Shown here one piece after another: positions 30,237 through 40,756 of a stretch of 64,000 nucleotides of DNA. The notes under the pieces are model-generated. The model did not search any database, was not told the origin of the DNA, and worked only from the letters and a program-made list of their open reading frames with translations. The stretch is from NCBI GenBank assembly GCA_018613035.1, contig JAGGRA010000019.1:31588-95587 (forward strand), given 5' to 3'. Made by a program: the position numbers and the translations under genes. How positions within the stretch are numbered: position 1 is the first letter of the stretch; each line of letters starts with the position of its first letter. This DNA is from Pseudomonas sp. ISL-84. GTDB lineage: Bacteria > Bacillota > Bacilli > Bacillales > Cytobacillaceae.

Positions 30237-32564
30237 ATGGCGAAAAAGAAAGAAATCATCGTCCCCCTCCTGCCGCTTCGGGGTTTGCTTGTTTATCCGA
30301 CCATGGTTCTACACTTGGATGTAGGCCGTGAAAGATCGGTTCAAGCCCTTGAAAAAGCAATGGTAGATGACCATTTAATTTTCTTAACAACGCAAAAAGA
30401 TATATCTATAGATGAACCGTCTGAGGACGATTTATATCACATGGGTACACTTACCAGGGTAAAGCAGATGCTCAAGCTTCCAAACGGAACCATCCGTGTG
30501 CTTGTTGAAGGGCTCAAAAGGGCTGAAATTATCGGATTTCAGGAAGAAGCTGAACATTATTCCGTAAGTGTTAAGGGCTTTGAAGATCCGGACACAAAGG
30601 ATGTGGAAGACCAGGCTTTAATGAGAACCATGCTGGAATATTTTGAGCAGTACATAAAGGTATCGAAGAAAATATCTGCGGAAACGTATTCCTCGGTTGC
30701 AGATATAGAAGAGCCGGGCCGTATGGCAGATATCATCTCTTCACATTTACCTTTGAAACTCAAGGAGAAGCAAGAAATACTTGAAACGATTGATGTAAAA
30801 GAACGCATGAACCAGGTTATTGAAATTATCCATAATGAAAAGGAAGTTCTGAACCTGGAAAAGAAGATTGGCCAGCGTGTTAAAAAGTCAATGGAAAGAA
30901 CGCAAAAGGAATACTATTTGCGGGAACAGATGAAAGCAATCCAAAAGGAGCTTGGGGATAAGGAAGGCAAGACTGGAGAAATTGCCGACCTTACTGATAA
31001 AATCGAGAAAGCAGGTATGCCGGAGCATGTCCAGCTAACAGCTTTAAAAGAACTTGACCGCTATGAAAAGGTACCGTCCAGTTCTGCTGAAAGTGCCGTC
31101 ATCCGCAACTATATTGAATGGCTTGTTACTTTGCCATGGTCAAATGCAACGGAGGATGATCTGGATATCCGCAAAGCCGAACGCATTCTGAATGAAGACC
31201 ATTACGGACTTGAAAAGGTTAAGGAACGCGTTTTGGAATACCTTGCCGTCCAGAAGCTGACAAACTCCCTTAAAGGTCCAATCCTATGTCTTGCGGGACC
31301 TCCTGGGGTCGGCAAAACAAGTCTGGCACGTTCCATCGCCACATCCCTTAACAGAAATTTTGTAAGGGTATCTCTTGGGGGAGTGCGGGATGAGTCAGAA
31401 ATCCGCGGACATAGAAGAACATATGTAGGAGCGATGCCGGGCCGCATCATCCAGGGGATGAAGAAAGCTGGCACAATTAATCCTGTGTTTTTGCTTGATG
31501 AGATAGACAAGATGTCTTCCGACTTTCGCGGCGATCCTTCATCAGCCATGCTGGAGGTATTAGATCCTGAGCAAAACCATAACTTTAGCGATCATTATAT
31601 TGAAGAGACATATGATCTTTCCAAGGTTATGTTTATAGCAACAGCAAATAATTTGAGCACAATACCAGGCCCATTGCTGGATAGAATGGAAATTATCACA
31701 ATCGCCGGCTATACCGAGCAGGAGAAAATACACATTGCAAAAGATCATCTTCTTCCAAAGCAAGTGAAGGAGCATGGGCTTTCCAAGTCGCAGCTTCAAA
31801 TTCGCGAAGATGGGCTGCAAATGGTAGTCCGTTATTATACACGCGAAGCCGGAGTGCGGGGATTGGAGCGCCAGCTTGCTACTATTTGCAGGAAAACAGC
31901 CAAGATCATCGTCTCGGGGGACAAGAAGAAAGTCATTGTTTCTGCAAAGAACATAGAAGAGTTTCTTGGAAAACCAAAGTTCCGATATGGCCAGGCAGAG
32001 CAAGAGGATCAGGTGGGTGTTGCCACTGGACTGGCCTATACAACTGTCGGCGGCGACACGCTGCAAATTGAAGTATCTCTTTCGCCAGGCAAAGGAAAAC
32101 TTGTTTTAACAGGTAAGCTGGGAGATGTAATGAAAGAATCCGCACAGGCGGCGTTCAGCTATGTACGTTCAAAAGCAAAAGAATTAGGCATAGATGAGAA
32201 CTTCCATGAAAAACATGATATTCATATTCATGTTCCGGAAGGAGCTGTTCCAAAAGACGGTCCATCTGCAGGCATAACGATCACAACAGCATTGGTTTCT
32301 GCTTTATCAGGCAAACCAATTCGCAAAGAAGTAGGGATGACAGGCGAAATCACATTAAGGGGACGGGTCCTTCCTATTGGCGGCTTAAAAGAGAAGTCTT
32401 TAAGTGCACATCGTGCCGGCCTGACCAAGATTATCCTTCCAAAAGATAATGAGAAGGATATTGAGGATATCCCGGAAAGCATACGGGAGGAACTTGATTT
32501 TGTCCTGGTGTCTCATGTAGATGAAGTACTGAAGCATGCTCTGAACGGCGGTGCACAAATATGA
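30237..32564 (+). CDS. lonA: ATP-dependent protease La (LonA)
   Basis: A 775-residue Lon with an N-terminal substrate domain ([26 protein letters not shown]), an AAA+ domain with Walker [14 protein letters not shown] and Walker [12 protein letters not shown], and a C-terminal protease domain with the catalytic Ser in DGPSAGITI and Lys in [15 protein letters not shown] 30237 ([16 protein letters not shown]) has GGAGGTGC upstream; the in-frame start at 30174 has no site. It overlaps engB by four bases. Confidence 0.97.
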   Translation: MAKKKEIIVPLLPLRGLLVYPTMVLHLDVGRERSVQALEKAMVDDHLIFLTTQKDISIDEPSEDDLYHMGTLTRVKQMLKLPNGTIRVLVEGLKRAEIIGFQEEAEHYSVSVKGFEDPDTKDVEDQALMRTMLEYFEQYIKVSKKISAETYSSVADIEEPGRMADIISSHLPLKLKEKQEILETIDVKERMNQVIEIIHNEKEVLNLEKKIGQRVKKSMERTQKEYYLREQMKAIQKELGDKEGKTGEIADLTDKIEKAGMPEHVQLTALKELDRYEKVPSSSAESAVIRNYIEWLVTLPWSNATEDDLDIRKAERILNEDHYGLEKVKERVLEYLAVQKLTNSLKGPILCLAGPPGVGKTSLARSIATSLNRNFVRVSLGGVRDESEIRGHRRTYVGAMPGRIIQGMKKAGTINPVFLLDEIDKMSSDFRGDPSSAMLEVLDPEQNHNFSDHYIEETYDLSKVMFIATANNLSTIPGPLLDRMEIITIAGYTEQEKIHIAKDHLLPKQVKEHGLSKSQLQIREDGLQMVVRYYTREAGVRGLERQLATICRKTAKIIVSGDKKKVIVSAKNIEEFLGKPKFRYGQAEQEDQVGVATGLAYTTVGGDTLQIEVSLSPGKGKLVLTGKLGDVMKESAQAAFSYVRSKAKELGIDENFHEKHDIHIHVPEGAVPKDGPSAGITITTALVSALSGKPIRKEVGMTGEITLRGRVLPIGGLKEKSLSAHRAGLTKIILPKDNEKDIEDIPESIREELDFVLVSHVDEVLKHALNGGAQI

Positions 32565-33142
32565 AAGTAACCAGCTCAGAAATCGTCATCAGTGCTGTGA
32601 AGCCGGATCAATATCCCGATAGTGAGTTGCCGGAATTTGCCCTTGCTGGCCGATCAAATGTCGGCAAGTCCTCTTTTATTAATAAAATGCTCAATCGAAG
32701 AGGGCTTGCCAGAATTTCCTCCAAGCCAGGAAAAACGCAAACTCTAAACTTTTACATTATAAATGAGATGCTGCACTTTGTAGATGTACCAGGCTATGGT
32801 TATGCAAAGGTATCTAAAAAAGAACGTGAAGCATGGGGTAAAATGATTGAAACTTATTTAACGAACAGAGAGCAGTTAAAGGCAGTTGTTCTGATTGTTG
32901 ATTTGCGGCATCCACCAACAAGTGATGATGTCATGATGTATGACTTTTTAAAGCATTATGATATTCCATGTGTTGTGATTGCCACTAAAGCTGATAAGAT
33001 ACCAAAGGCCAAGTGGCAACAGCATATGAAGATAACAAAAGAAACGCTGGATATTGATCCGAATGATCAAATTATCATGTTTTCTTCAGAAACAGGATAT
33101 GGAAAAGATCAGGCGTGGAAAACATTGCTAAGCTATATTTAA
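32561..33142 (+). CDS. engB: Ribosome biogenesis GTPase EngB (YsxC)
   Basis: A 193-residue GTPase needed for assembly of the large ribosomal subunit and essential in B. subtilis. G1 is [12 protein letters not shown]3 is DVPGYGYA, G4 is TKADK and G5 is SSETG. ATG overlaps the lonA stop (ATGA), as in B. subtilis. A terminator follows. Confidence 0.96.
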   Translation: MKVTSSEIVISAVKPDQYPDSELPEFALAGRSNVGKSSFINKMLNRRGLARISSKPGKTQTLNFYIINEMLHFVDVPGYGYAKVSKKEREAWGKMIETYLTNREQLKAVVLIVDLRHPPTSDDVMMYDFLKHYDIPCVVIATKADKIPKAKWQQHMKITKETLDIDPNDQIIMFSSETGYGKDQAWKTLLSYI

Positions 33143-33146
33143 AGGA

Positions 33147-33178
33147 ATCCCGCTGTACTATACAGCGGGATTTTTTTC
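33147..33178 (+). terminator. Terminator of lonA-engB
   Basis: ATCCCGCTGTA-CTAT-ACAGCGGGAT is followed by seven Ts. Confidence 0.92.
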
Positions 33179-33388
33179 GTACTTATGGAGCAGGCGGAAA
33201 TAGCTAAGTGTTTATCATATCCTTGCAGAAGGAGGCAAGCTGTGTGGCAAGATAAGCATTAGTGTTGATGTCTAATCAAAAGGAATTTGCAGGATAGTCG
33301 AGTATCTAAGTTCATATGGGAGCACAAGGCTTGTCAGTTGATGAGAATCGGCCAAATCCTTTAATATCATGAATTATCATAAAATATG

Positions 33389-33403
33389 AATTTTGAGAAA
33401 ATT
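33389..33403. promoter_or_regulatory. CodY box upstream of the ABC transporter
   Basis: AATTTTGAGAAAATT matches the CodY consensus AATTTTCWGAAAATT at 14 of 15 positions. It overlaps the -35 of the only promoter-like sequence here (TTGAGA at 33393, 17 bases, TAAAGT at 33416). Confidence 0.75.
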
Positions 33404-33421
33404 TAATAATAATGATAAAGT
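33393..33421 (+). promoter_or_regulatory. Promoter of the amino-acid ABC transporter operon
   Basis: TTGAGA, a 17-base spacer, then TAAAGT, lying under the CodY box. The 200 bases upstream hold no gene. Confidence 0.5.
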
Positions 33422-33468
33422 TAAAGGGTGTTTACAATAGAGAGAAACTGAAGGGGGAATTTAGACTA

Positions 33469-34251
33469 GTGAGACATTGGTTAAAAGGAATTATAGCAGC
33501 TGCTTTTGTATTGGTCCTGGCTGCATGTGGATCAGAGGAAGCGTCTAAAGATGGAATGGACCTTGTAGAGGATGGAAAGTTTACTTATGCAGCATCAGGA
33601 GAGTTCAAGCCTTTTAGTTTTACAAATGATGATGGAAGCATGAGCGGCTTTGATATTGAAGTAGCCGAAGCTGTTGCGAAAGAGCTTGGACTTGAACCGG
33701 TTCAGAATAAATTTAAATTTGGCGGAATTGTGGAAGGTGTAAAATCAGGCCGTTTTGATGCAGCTGTAGCCAGCCATACGATTACTGAAGAACGAAAGCA
33801 GGCTGTAAACTTCTCGACGCCTTACTACTATTCAGGTCCGCAAATTTATGTGCGTCCAGATAGTTCAGTAGAAACAATTAAGGATTTGGAAGGCTTGGAA
33901 ATCGCCGTATCAAAAGGATCTACATACACTGCAAATGCAGAAGAAGTGACAGATAATATTCAATTTTATGATAGTGATGTTGTAGCACTGGAAGCATTAA
34001 GCAAAGGTAAGCATGATGCTGTTATTACTGACTTTATTACAGGAAAAGAAGCGATAGGCGCGGGCATGGAAATTGAAGGAAAAGAGCTTCTTGGACGCAG
34101 TGAGCAGGCAATTGCAGTTGCAAAGGACAATGAAGAGCTCTTGGAAAAGGTAAATGAAGCTCTGGAAACACTTCGCGAGAATGGAACACTCACAGAAATC
34201 AGCAAAAAATATATCGGTGAAGATATAACGGTTGATCCTGAGAAGGAATAA
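33469..34251 (+). CDS. Amino-acid ABC transporter, substrate-binding lipoprotein
   Basis: A 260-residue extracellular binding protein of family 3. The lipoprotein signal is RHWLKGIIAAAFVLVLAAC with the lipid cysteine near residue 21. The mature part has the family pattern FTYAASGEFKPFSF, GFDIEVAEAVAKELG and GRFDAAVASHTITEERKQAVNFSTPYYYSG. I chose GTG at 33469 behind AAGGGGG; a start at 33412 would precede the site. Likely substrate is a polar amino acid or cystine-type compound, which cannot be resolved here. It is not found at this position in B. subtilis. Confidence 0.85.
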   Translation: MRHWLKGIIAAAFVLVLAACGSEEASKDGMDLVEDGKFTYAASGEFKPFSFTNDDGSMSGFDIEVAEAVAKELGLEPVQNKFKFGGIVEGVKSGRFDAAVASHTITEERKQAVNFSTPYYYSGPQIYVRPDSSVETIKDLEGLEIAVSKGSTYTANAEEVTDNIQFYDSDVVALEALSKGKHDAVITDFITGKEAIGAGMEIEGKELLGRSEQAIAVAKDNEELLEKVNEALETLRENGTLTEISKKYIGEDITVDPEKE

Positions 34252-34254
34252 CAT

Positions 34255-34290
34255 TGCGGGCGGATGTGTGTAGAATGCATTCGCCTGTTT
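34255..34290 (+). terminator. Hairpin after the binding-protein gene
   Basis: GGGCGGATG pairs imperfectly with CATTCGCCT and is followed by GTTTTATTT. It may attenuate transcription so that the binding protein is made in excess over the membrane parts. Confidence 0.55.
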
Positions 34291-34300
34291 TATTTATTTA

Positions 34301-34584
34301 GGCTCTTTTCTCATAGAATGTTGTTATAGCTTATGAATTCTGCCCGTTGATTTCCGCTGCAGGCACTCAGCGAACCACGGGGCTACCGGGAGTCTCCTCG
34401 ACGCTCTGCGTCTGCGGGGTCTCTTGGTAAGCTACTCCCGTAGGACGTTGAATAAGCTTCTAGAATGGACACCGCACGAAGAAAAGGCGATAGCATTTTC
34501 GAGGATCTCGCGCCTTCCGCTCCAATCAACTCAGTGGTTAAAATTCGTTAGCTGCCGTAAGCAACAAACTTTAAGAAAACAGCT
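34301..34584 (-). mobile_element. MITE-like repeat, copy 5 (inverted, inside ABC operon)
   Basis: A 284-bp copy in inverse orientation: it begins GGCTCTTTTCTCATAG, then GTTGATTTCCGCTGCAGG, and ends CGCTCCAATCAAC...AAGAAAACAGCT. Flanks TTTATTTA and TTTTTTTA agree at 7 of 8 bases, as expected of a slightly decayed target duplication. It separates the binding-protein gene from the permease gene. Confidence 0.8.
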
Positions 34585-34632
34585 TTTTTTTAAAACATCA
34601 AACTCAACTAGCATCGGATAGGAGGGATCCTT

Positions 34633-35280
34633 TTGGATTTGCTGACTAAGTTTATTGATACATATCCCGTATTCTTAAAGGGAATGCTGTTAACCTTTCA
34701 ATTAACAGTTGTAGCGGTTTTTATTGCTATATTTATAGGTTTGTTTTTTGCTTTTTTAAAGATATCAAGAATAAAAGTTTTGGAATGGATTGCTGATATT
34801 TATATTTTCCTTGTAAGGGGAACACCGCTGGTTGTACAAATTTTCATTTTCTATTTTGGTTTGACTGCTTTGGATATATCACAGTTTTGGTCTGTTGTGC
34901 TCGGCCTAGCCTTCCACAATGGCGCATATATAGCCGAAATATTTAGAGGCTCCATCCAATCTATTGACAAGGGGCAGATGGAAGCAGGGCGTTCGCTTGG
35001 CATGACAGCCGGCCTGGCGATGAGGCGAATTATCCTTCCCCAGGCTTTCCGCCGTGCAATGCCGCCGCTTGGCAATCAGTTTATAATTGCTCTGAAGGAT
35101 TCTTCACTTGCTTCCTTCATCGGCATGTACGAGCTCTTTAATGTGGCTACAACATATGGTTCAAACGAATATGACTACATGAGCTACTTGCTGATCGTAG
35201 CTGTTTACTATTTAGTACTTGTACTTATTTTCTCAGTCCTTGTAAATATGGTTGAGAAAAGAATGGCAAGCAGTGATTAA
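34633..35280 (+). CDS. Amino-acid ABC transporter, permease
   Basis: A 215-residue HisMQ-type membrane permease with about five transmembrane helices. The N-terminal half has KGMLLTFQLTVVAVFIAIFIGLFFAF and the EAA loop is GRSLGMTAGLAMRRIILPQAFRRAMPPLGN. It passes the substrate through the membrane as a homodimer. The start is TTG with AGGAGGGA upstream. The ATPase gene follows after 15 bases. Confidence 0.92.
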   Translation: MDLLTKFIDTYPVFLKGMLLTFQLTVVAVFIAIFIGLFFAFLKISRIKVLEWIADIYIFLVRGTPLVVQIFIFYFGLTALDISQFWSVVLGLAFHNGAYIAEIFRGSIQSIDKGQMEAGRSLGMTAGLAMRRIILPQAFRRAMPPLGNQFIIALKDSSLASFIGMYELFNVATTYGSNEYDYMSYLLIVAVYYLVLVLIFSVLVNMVEKRMASSD

Positions 35281-35295
35281 GGAGGAAGGATAGGC

Positions 35296-36033
35296 ATGAG
35301 TGAATCGTACATGATAAAAGTGGAAAAGCTTAATAAATCATTCGGTGATTTACATGTATTAAAGGATATTGACATAACAGTTAAAGAAAGCGATGTGGTT
35401 TGCCTGATTGGTGCAAGCGGGTCAGGGAAAAGCACACTTCTCCGATGCTTGAACTTTCTTGAGCTGAAGGATAGCGGAAACATCATTTTTGAGGGTGAAA
35501 AGGTTGAAAAAGAAACCCATGACCTAAATAAAGTCAGAGAAAAAGTAGGAATGGTTTTCCAGCATTTTCATCTTTTTCCCCATATGACAGTTCTCGAAAA
35601 TGTCATGGAAGCACCTATGCATGTTAAAAAGCTGTCAAAAGATCAAGTAAAGAAAGAAGCGCAGGAGCTGCTAAAAAAAGTGGGGCTTTCTGACAAGGAA
35701 AATGTGTATCCATCGAAGCTATCCGGGGGACAGAAGCAGCGTGTTGCCATTGCCAGGGCTCTGGCGATGAAGCCTGATATCATGCTTTTTGATGAACCGA
35801 CATCCGCCTTGGATCCTGAGCTTGTAGGGGAAGTTCTTTCAACAATGAAAGAATTGGCAGAAGAAGGAATGACGATGGTGGTCGTTACCCATGAAATGGG
35901 CTTTGCGAAAGAAGTTGCAGATTGGGCTGTCTATATGCACGACGGAAGAATTGTGGAAGTTGGGCATCCGGAGGATTTGTTTAATAACCCAAAAGAGGAG
36001 CGGACTAAAAACTTTTTGGATTCCGTCCTATAA
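35296..36033 (+). CDS. Amino-acid ABC transporter, ATP-binding protein
   Basis: A 245-residue GlnQ/TcyC-like ATPase. Walker A is [13 protein letters not shown], the Q-loop is in [13 protein letters not shown], the signature is [15 protein letters not shown], Walker B is [14 protein letters not shown] and the switch His is in [18 protein letters not shown] follows AAGGAGGAA. It completes a three-gene importer and ends with a terminator shared with the convergent gene. Confidence 0.95.
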   Translation: MSESYMIKVEKLNKSFGDLHVLKDIDITVKESDVVCLIGASGSGKSTLLRCLNFLELKDSGNIIFEGEKVEKETHDLNKVREKVGMVFQHFHLFPHMTVLENVMEAPMHVKKLSKDQVKKEAQELLKKVGLSDKENVYPSKLSGGQKQRVAIARALAMKPDIMLFDEPTSALDPELVGEVLSTMKELAEEGMTMVVVTHEMGFAKEVADWAVYMHDGRIVEVGHPEDLFNNPKEERTKNFLDSVL

Positions 36034-36049
36034 GATTGTTTGAATGCAG

Positions 36050-36090
36050 AAAAGACAGGGGAAGAGTAAAGTATCCCCTGTCTTTTCTAT
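36050..36090. terminator. Bidirectional terminator
   Basis: AAAAGACAGGGGA pairs with TCCCCTGTCTTTT across an 11-base loop, with T/A tracts on both sides, between convergent genes. Confidence 0.88.
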
Positions 36091-36572
36091 TTTTTCTTTA
36101 CAATTAAAAAATAAAATCCAATTAGCATTAAGAGGATTGGCCAAAAACGCCAGGCGTTCGATACGCCGTTTTCCAAAAGCCCCATCCATTCAATGACTCT
36201 GTCATAAAATAGCAGCATGGCGGCAAGAATTAAAAATAAGATTCCCTGAAACAATCCAGATCCTGTCTTTTGATGGCGAAGAAGGAAACCCAGTGCGATG
36301 ATTAGTATAAAAGTTCCTATGTGATCGGGCCATATTTCAAGGCGGTTCACAACATGGAAGTGCAGGCCAAATCCGGCTAAAATCACACCTGGGAGAATTG
36401 CCTCATAGTCTCTGGCGCGATATGCCTGAAATAAAAAGGCAGCTCCGACGATCATAAGAAGCGTAGGCCAAGTGTAAAATGGCTGTAAAAGACTGAAGTT
36501 TGTTTGCTGAAGGAAAAAGTAGGCGCCAAAGCCGATTAAAATTATTCCCGGGAAAATACGCTGATTTTTCAT
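36087..36572 (-). CDS. Small multi-spanning membrane protein (YsxD-like position)
   Basis: A 161-residue very hydrophobic protein with about six short membrane segments (IFPGIILIGFGAYFFLQQ, WPTLLMIVGAAFLFQ, ILPGVILAGFGLHFH, IGTFILIIALGFLL and so on). The repeated PGIILIGFG pattern resembles the LiaI/LiaF-type transmembrane domain (DUF5668). ATG 36572 is chosen; GTG at 36599 would add nine residues. B. subtilis has an unknown gene, ysxD, between engB and hemA; this may be its equivalent, but I could not confirm similarity. The function is unknown. Confidence 0.7.
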   Translation of the reverse strand: MKNQRIFPGIILIGFGAYFFLQQTNFSLLQPFYTWPTLLMIVGAAFLFQAYRARDYEAILPGVILAGFGLHFHVVNRLEIWPDHIGTFILIIALGFLLRHQKTGSGLFQGILFLILAAMLLFYDRVIEWMGLLENGVSNAWRFWPILLMLIGFYFLIVKKK

Positions 36573-36735
36573 TAAAACACCACTTCCAATAAGGTTCACT
36601 TGAATCTGGCAAGTTTTTTTGTTACTGTACTTAAGGGAGTATTTGTCTATTTCAGAAATTTATATTTTCTAAAACATATTAACATATGTGTTCAATTTCT
36701 GTTCACAATTTAGCATTAAATTAAATAAATAGAAG

Positions 36736-36744
36736 TGATATAAT
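36736..36744 (+). promoter_or_regulatory. Promoter of hemAXCDBL (extended -10)
   Basis: TGATATAAT is a perfect extended -10 without a good -35. The overlapping sequence ATATAATTATCGTAG matches the PerR box (TTATAATnATTATAA) at 10 of 14 fixed positions, interesting because hemA is PerR-repressed in B. subtilis. Confidence 0.55.
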
Positions 36745-36788
36745 TATCGTAGTGAACTATGCAATCTATCTGGGGGTGTCAATTTCAA

Positions 36789-38135
36789 ATGCATATCTTG
36801 GTCGTCGGTCTAAATTATAAAACTGCCCCTGTTGAAATTCGTGAGCGTCTAACCTTTAACTCTTCACAATTGGGCGATGCGATGAAGACATTGAATGATA
36901 AAAAGAGCATTTTAGAGAATGTTATTCTGTCTACATGCAATCGGACCGAAATTTATGCGGTAGTGGACCAGCTTCATACTGGCCGTTATTATATAAAGGA
37001 ATTTCTGGCAGAGCACTTTAATATGGATCAAAACGAATTTTCTCCTTTCCTGTTTATCTATGAAGAGGAGGGGGCAATAGAGCATCTATTTAAAGTAGCA
37101 TGCGGCCTTAATTCCATGATTCTTGGAGAGACACAAATTTTGGGACAGGTGCGTTCAAGCTTTTTGGAGGCTCAATCAGAAAATACAACTGGTACTGTAT
37201 TTAACCACCTGTTTAAGCAGGCAGTAACCCTTGCAAAGCGCGCACATTCGGAAACGGAAATAGGGGCCAATGCTGTCTCAGTCAGCTACGCAGCGGTAGA
37301 ATTGGCTAAAAAAATATTCGGTACGCTTGAAAATAAGCATGTCCTTATTTTAGGTGCTGGCAAAATGGGAGAGCTTGCGATCCAGAACCTTCATGCTAAT
37401 GGAGCGAGCAAAGTAACTGTTATCAACCGCACTTATGAAAAAGCCCAGGATCTTGCAAGCCGTTATGCCGGTGAAGCAAAGACGCTGGATGAGCTTCAAA
37501 ATGCTCTTATGGATGCTGATATTTTAATCAGTTCAACAGGAGCCAAAGAGTTTGTTATTACTAAAGGCATGATGACTAACGTGGAAAAAATGCGCAAAGG
37601 GAAGCCATTGTTTATGGTGGATATTGCCGTGCCGCGGGATTTGGATCCAAAGCTGGCTGAATTGGACAGCATTTTCCTATATGACATTGATGATCTTGAG
37701 GGAATAGTCGAAGCAAACCTTCAGGAGCGCAAAAAGGCAGCAGAAAAAATTCAGCTGATGATTGAGGGAGAAATTGTTGATTTCAAACAGTGGCTGAATT
37801 TGCTTGGAGTTGTTCCGGTTATTTCTGCATTGCGTGAAAAAGCACTGGCTATACAGAGTGAAACCATGACAAGCATTGAAAGAAAGCTGCCTCACTTGAG
37901 TGATCGTGATAAAAAGGTGTTGAACAAGCATACAAAGAGCATCATTAATCAGCTATTAAAAGATCCTATTTTACAAGCTAAAGAAATGGCTGGACAGAAA
38001 GGTTCCGAACAGGCATTAGATTTATTTGTAAAAATCTTTAATATAGAAGAACTTGTTTCAGAGCAGCAGAACGCGTCAGCAGCCAAGCCAAAACACGCTA
38101 TCGCTCAATCACCGCAGGCTTCCTTTCAATCATAA
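36789..38135 (+). CDS. hemA: Glutamyl-tRNA reductase
   Basis: A 448-residue enzyme for the first step of C5 haem synthesis, reducing Glu-tRNA to glutamate-1-semialdehyde with NADPH. The catalytic cysteine is in [12 protein letters not shown]. The NADPH domain has [18 protein letters not shown] and a C-terminal helical dimerisation domain follows. I used ATG 36789 ([21 protein letters not shown]), with GGGGGTG upstream. It is first in the hem operon. Confidence 0.96.
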   Translation: MHILVVGLNYKTAPVEIRERLTFNSSQLGDAMKTLNDKKSILENVILSTCNRTEIYAVVDQLHTGRYYIKEFLAEHFNMDQNEFSPFLFIYEEEGAIEHLFKVACGLNSMILGETQILGQVRSSFLEAQSENTTGTVFNHLFKQAVTLAKRAHSETEIGANAVSVSYAAVELAKKIFGTLENKHVLILGAGKMGELAIQNLHANGASKVTVINRTYEKAQDLASRYAGEAKTLDELQNALMDADILISSTGAKEFVITKGMMTNVEKMRKGKPLFMVDIAVPRDLDPKLAELDSIFLYDIDDLEGIVEANLQERKKAAEKIQLMIEGEIVDFKQWLNLLGVVPVISALREKALAIQSETMTSIERKLPHLSDRDKKVLNKHTKSIINQLLKDPILQAKEMAGQKGSEQALDLFVKIFNIEELVSEQQNASAAKPKHAIAQSPQASFQS

Positions 38136-38149
38136 GAGAGGTTCTGTCC

Positions 38150-38983
38150 ATGTTTGACATCTATATGACACGGCTGCATGAATTTACGGTGGTTCTGTAT
38201 GCCTTATGTGTCCTTTTATATTTTATCGATTTTCTTCATCATAACCGGAAGGCGAACCGAATTGCCTTCTGGTTACTTGCATTTGTGTGGGTATTGCAAA
38301 CTGTATTCCTTGTCTTATACATGATAAATACAGGCAGGTTCCCTGTATTGACCATTTTTGAAGGCCTTTATTTCTATGCATGGGTTCTTATCACACTCTC
38401 TCTGGGGATTAATCGGCTTCTAAGGGTCGATTTTATCGTCTTTTTTACAAATGTTCTCGGCTTCATTATTATGGCCATTCATACATTCGCACCCGTCCAG
38501 ATTGATTCGGCCGTAAAGGCGCAGCAGCTTATATCGGAACTTCTGCTGATCCATATAACCGTTGCGATTCTTTCTTATGGGGCTTTCTCTCTCTCCTTTG
38601 TTTTTTCATTACTATATTTGATCCAATATGATTTGCTTAAAAGGAAAAAATGGGGGACCAGATTGCTGCGGATAACGGATTTATCTAAGCTTGAATATAT
38701 GTCATATGTATTAAACGTAATTGGGGTACCTATGCTGATGATAAGCTTAATTTTAGGTATTCAGTGGGCTTATCTCAAAGTGCCTGATATGATTTGGTTC
38801 GATTCGAAGGTAATCGGGTCTTTTATTGTCCTTGCTTTATACAGTATCTATCTCTATTTGAAAGTTGGGAAAGGCTTATACGGCAAATCGTTGGCACTTT
38901 GGAATATAGCATCATTCCTAATTGTATTAATTAATTTCTTTCTGTTTGGAAAACTTTCATCTTTCCATTTTTGGTATTCATAA
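38150..38983 (+). CDS. hemX: HemX, cytochrome c assembly-like membrane protein
   Basis: A 277-residue protein with about eight transmembrane helices, of the CcsA/HemX family. HITVAILSYGAFSLSFVFSLLYLIQY is the recognisable conserved part. In B. subtilis HemX lowers HemA levels. It is second in the operon, 14 bases after hemA; ATG follows AGAGAGG. Confidence 0.93.
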   Translation: MFDIYMTRLHEFTVVLYALCVLLYFIDFLHHNRKANRIAFWLLAFVWVLQTVFLVLYMINTGRFPVLTIFEGLYFYAWVLITLSLGINRLLRVDFIVFFTNVLGFIIMAIHTFAPVQIDSAVKAQQLISELLLIHITVAILSYGAFSLSFVFSLLYLIQYDLLKRKKWGTRLLRITDLSKLEYMSYVLNVIGVPMLMISLILGIQWAYLKVPDMIWFDSKVIGSFIVLALYSIYLYLKVGKGLYGKSLALWNIASFLIVLINFFLFGKLSSFHFWYS

Positions 38984-39032
38984 GTCCAGCGGCCACAGCT
39001 TATGGTCAACTGGACAATTGTAGGAGGCTGTC

Positions 39033-39968
39033 ATGAGAAAAATTATTGTTGGTTCCAGAAGAAGCAAGCTAGCGCTAACCCAAACAAAATGGGTAATCAA
39101 TCAATTGAAAAGCATTGATCCTTCCTTTGAGTTTGAAGTGAAAGAAATCGTGACTAAGGGAGATAAAATTCTTGATGTAACACTTTCCAAGGTAGGCGGC
39201 AAAGGGTTATTTGTTAAAGAAATCGAGCAGGCAATGCTTGATAAAGAAATTGATATGGCTGTACATAGCATGAAGGATATGCCGGCTGTTCTGCCTGAAG
39301 GACTTATTATAGGCAGCATTCCTGAAAGAGAAGACCATCGTGATGCACTAATCTCAAAAGGGCGTGTAAAGCTCAGTGACTTAAAAGCCGGTTCCGTCAT
39401 TGGAACAAGCAGCTTGCGCAGGGGGGCACAGATTTTAGCCCAGCGCCCTGATTTGGAGATTAAATGGATTAGAGGAAATATAGATACAAGGTTAGCAAAG
39501 CTGGAAACAGAAAAATATGATGCGATTATTCTCGCAGCGGCGGGACTTTCCAGAATGGGCTGGGCTTCCGATGTTGTGACTGAATTTTTGGAGCCTGAAG
39601 TCTGCGTGCCGGCTGTCGGCCAGGGCGCTCTATCCATTGAGTGCCGGGAAAGTGATGAAGAGCTTCTTTCGTTGCTTGACAAGTTCACATGTCGTGAGAC
39701 AAGCCAAACTGTAAGGGCAGAGCGGGCGTTTCTGCATAAAATGGAGGGCGGCTGTCAGGTGCCGATTGCAGGATATGCCACACTAAATGAATCAGGTGAC
39801 GTTGAATTAACCGGCCTTGTCGGTTCCCCTGACGGGAAGATCATCTACAAGGAAAAGTTAACTGGTACAAACCCGGAAGATGTTGGAATTGCAATGGCTG
39901 AGAAGTTAACTGCACAGGGAGCTAAAGAGCTGATTGACCGGGTAAAAGAGGAGCTTGACGGGCAATGA
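39033..39968 (+). CDS. hemC: Porphobilinogen deaminase
   Basis: A 311-residue hydroxymethylbilane synthase. It shows the start [31 protein letters not shown] with the catalytic Asp region, [11 protein letters not shown], and the dipyrromethane-cofactor cysteine in [14 protein letters not shown] follows TAGGAGG. It overlaps hemD by four bases. Confidence 0.97.
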   Translation: MRKIIVGSRRSKLALTQTKWVINQLKSIDPSFEFEVKEIVTKGDKILDVTLSKVGGKGLFVKEIEQAMLDKEIDMAVHSMKDMPAVLPEGLIIGSIPEREDHRDALISKGRVKLSDLKAGSVIGTSSLRRGAQILAQRPDLEIKWIRGNIDTRLAKLETEKYDAIILAAAGLSRMGWASDVVTEFLEPEVCVPAVGQGALSIECRESDEELLSLLDKFTCRETSQTVRAERAFLHKMEGGCQVPIAGYATLNESGDVELTGLVGSPDGKIIYKEKLTGTNPEDVGIAMAEKLTAQGAKELIDRVKEELDGQ

Positions 39969-40756
39969 CCCGTTCCTCCCCTTTAAAAGGCATGACTGTT
40001 TTGGTGCCAAGAGGGAAAAAACAGGCTCAGGCATTTTCAAAGCTTGTTAAAAACTATGGGGGGATACCAGTTGAGATCCCCCTGATTGCTTTTATGCCTT
40101 TACGAAACCCGAAAGCTTTATCTGAAGCACGAAAGCGAATTCACATTTATAATTGGGTAATTTTCACAAGTAAAATAGCCGTTGAAGCTTTCTTTGAGGA
40201 TTATAAAATGCCTGTTAACAAACCTTTACCGAAGATTGCAGTGATCGGTGAAAAGACTCAAAAATGTCTTTCTGATAAAGGGCTTAATGCTGATTTTATC
40301 CCCCGGGAATATGTTGCGGAGGGATTTGTTGAGGATTTTTTGCCATTTGTTGAAAAAGGAACGAAGGTTTTAATTCCCAAGGGAAATCTGGCACGGGACT
40401 ATATTGCCACTGCCCTTTCTGAAAAAGGCGCCGAGGTGAATGAAATCATTGTATATAAGACTGTTTTTCCAAAAGAAAGCATTGCCCTGTTACAGAAGCA
40501 GCTTTCAGGGAAAGGGTTAGATATACTGACTTTTACAAGCCCTTCAACTGTGGATCATTTCATGGGAGCCATAGGGGAACTTGGATATCAAGATTCTGTA
40601 AAGAACAGCTTAATCAGCTGTATTGGCCCTGTCACAAAAGAACGAGCAGAAGCCTACGGTCTAAATGTACATGCTGTTCCGGAAGAATATACAGTACATA
40701 GCATGCTTGAAAGTATTATTGCCTATTTGGAAACAATGACTAGGAGGGAATTTTAA
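39965..40756 (+). CDS. hemD: Uroporphyrinogen-III synthase
   Basis: A 263-residue two-lobed HemD enzyme that cyclises and inverts ring D of hydroxymethylbilane. The family is weakly conserved; [36 protein letters not shown] and [15 protein letters not shown] are the readable hallmarks. Its place between hemC and hemB confirms it. Start overlaps hemC (ATGA), and its stop overlaps the hemB ATG by one base. Confidence 0.93.
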   Translation: MTRSSPLKGMTVLVPRGKKQAQAFSKLVKNYGGIPVEIPLIAFMPLRNPKALSEARKRIHIYNWVIFTSKIAVEAFFEDYKMPVNKPLPKIAVIGEKTQKCLSDKGLNADFIPREYVAEGFVEDFLPFVEKGTKVLIPKGNLARDYIATALSEKGAEVNEIIVYKTVFPKESIALLQKQLSGKGLDILTFTSPSTVDHFMGAIGELGYQDSVKNSLISCIGPVTKERAEAYGLNVHAVPEEYTVHSMLESIIAYLETMTRREF

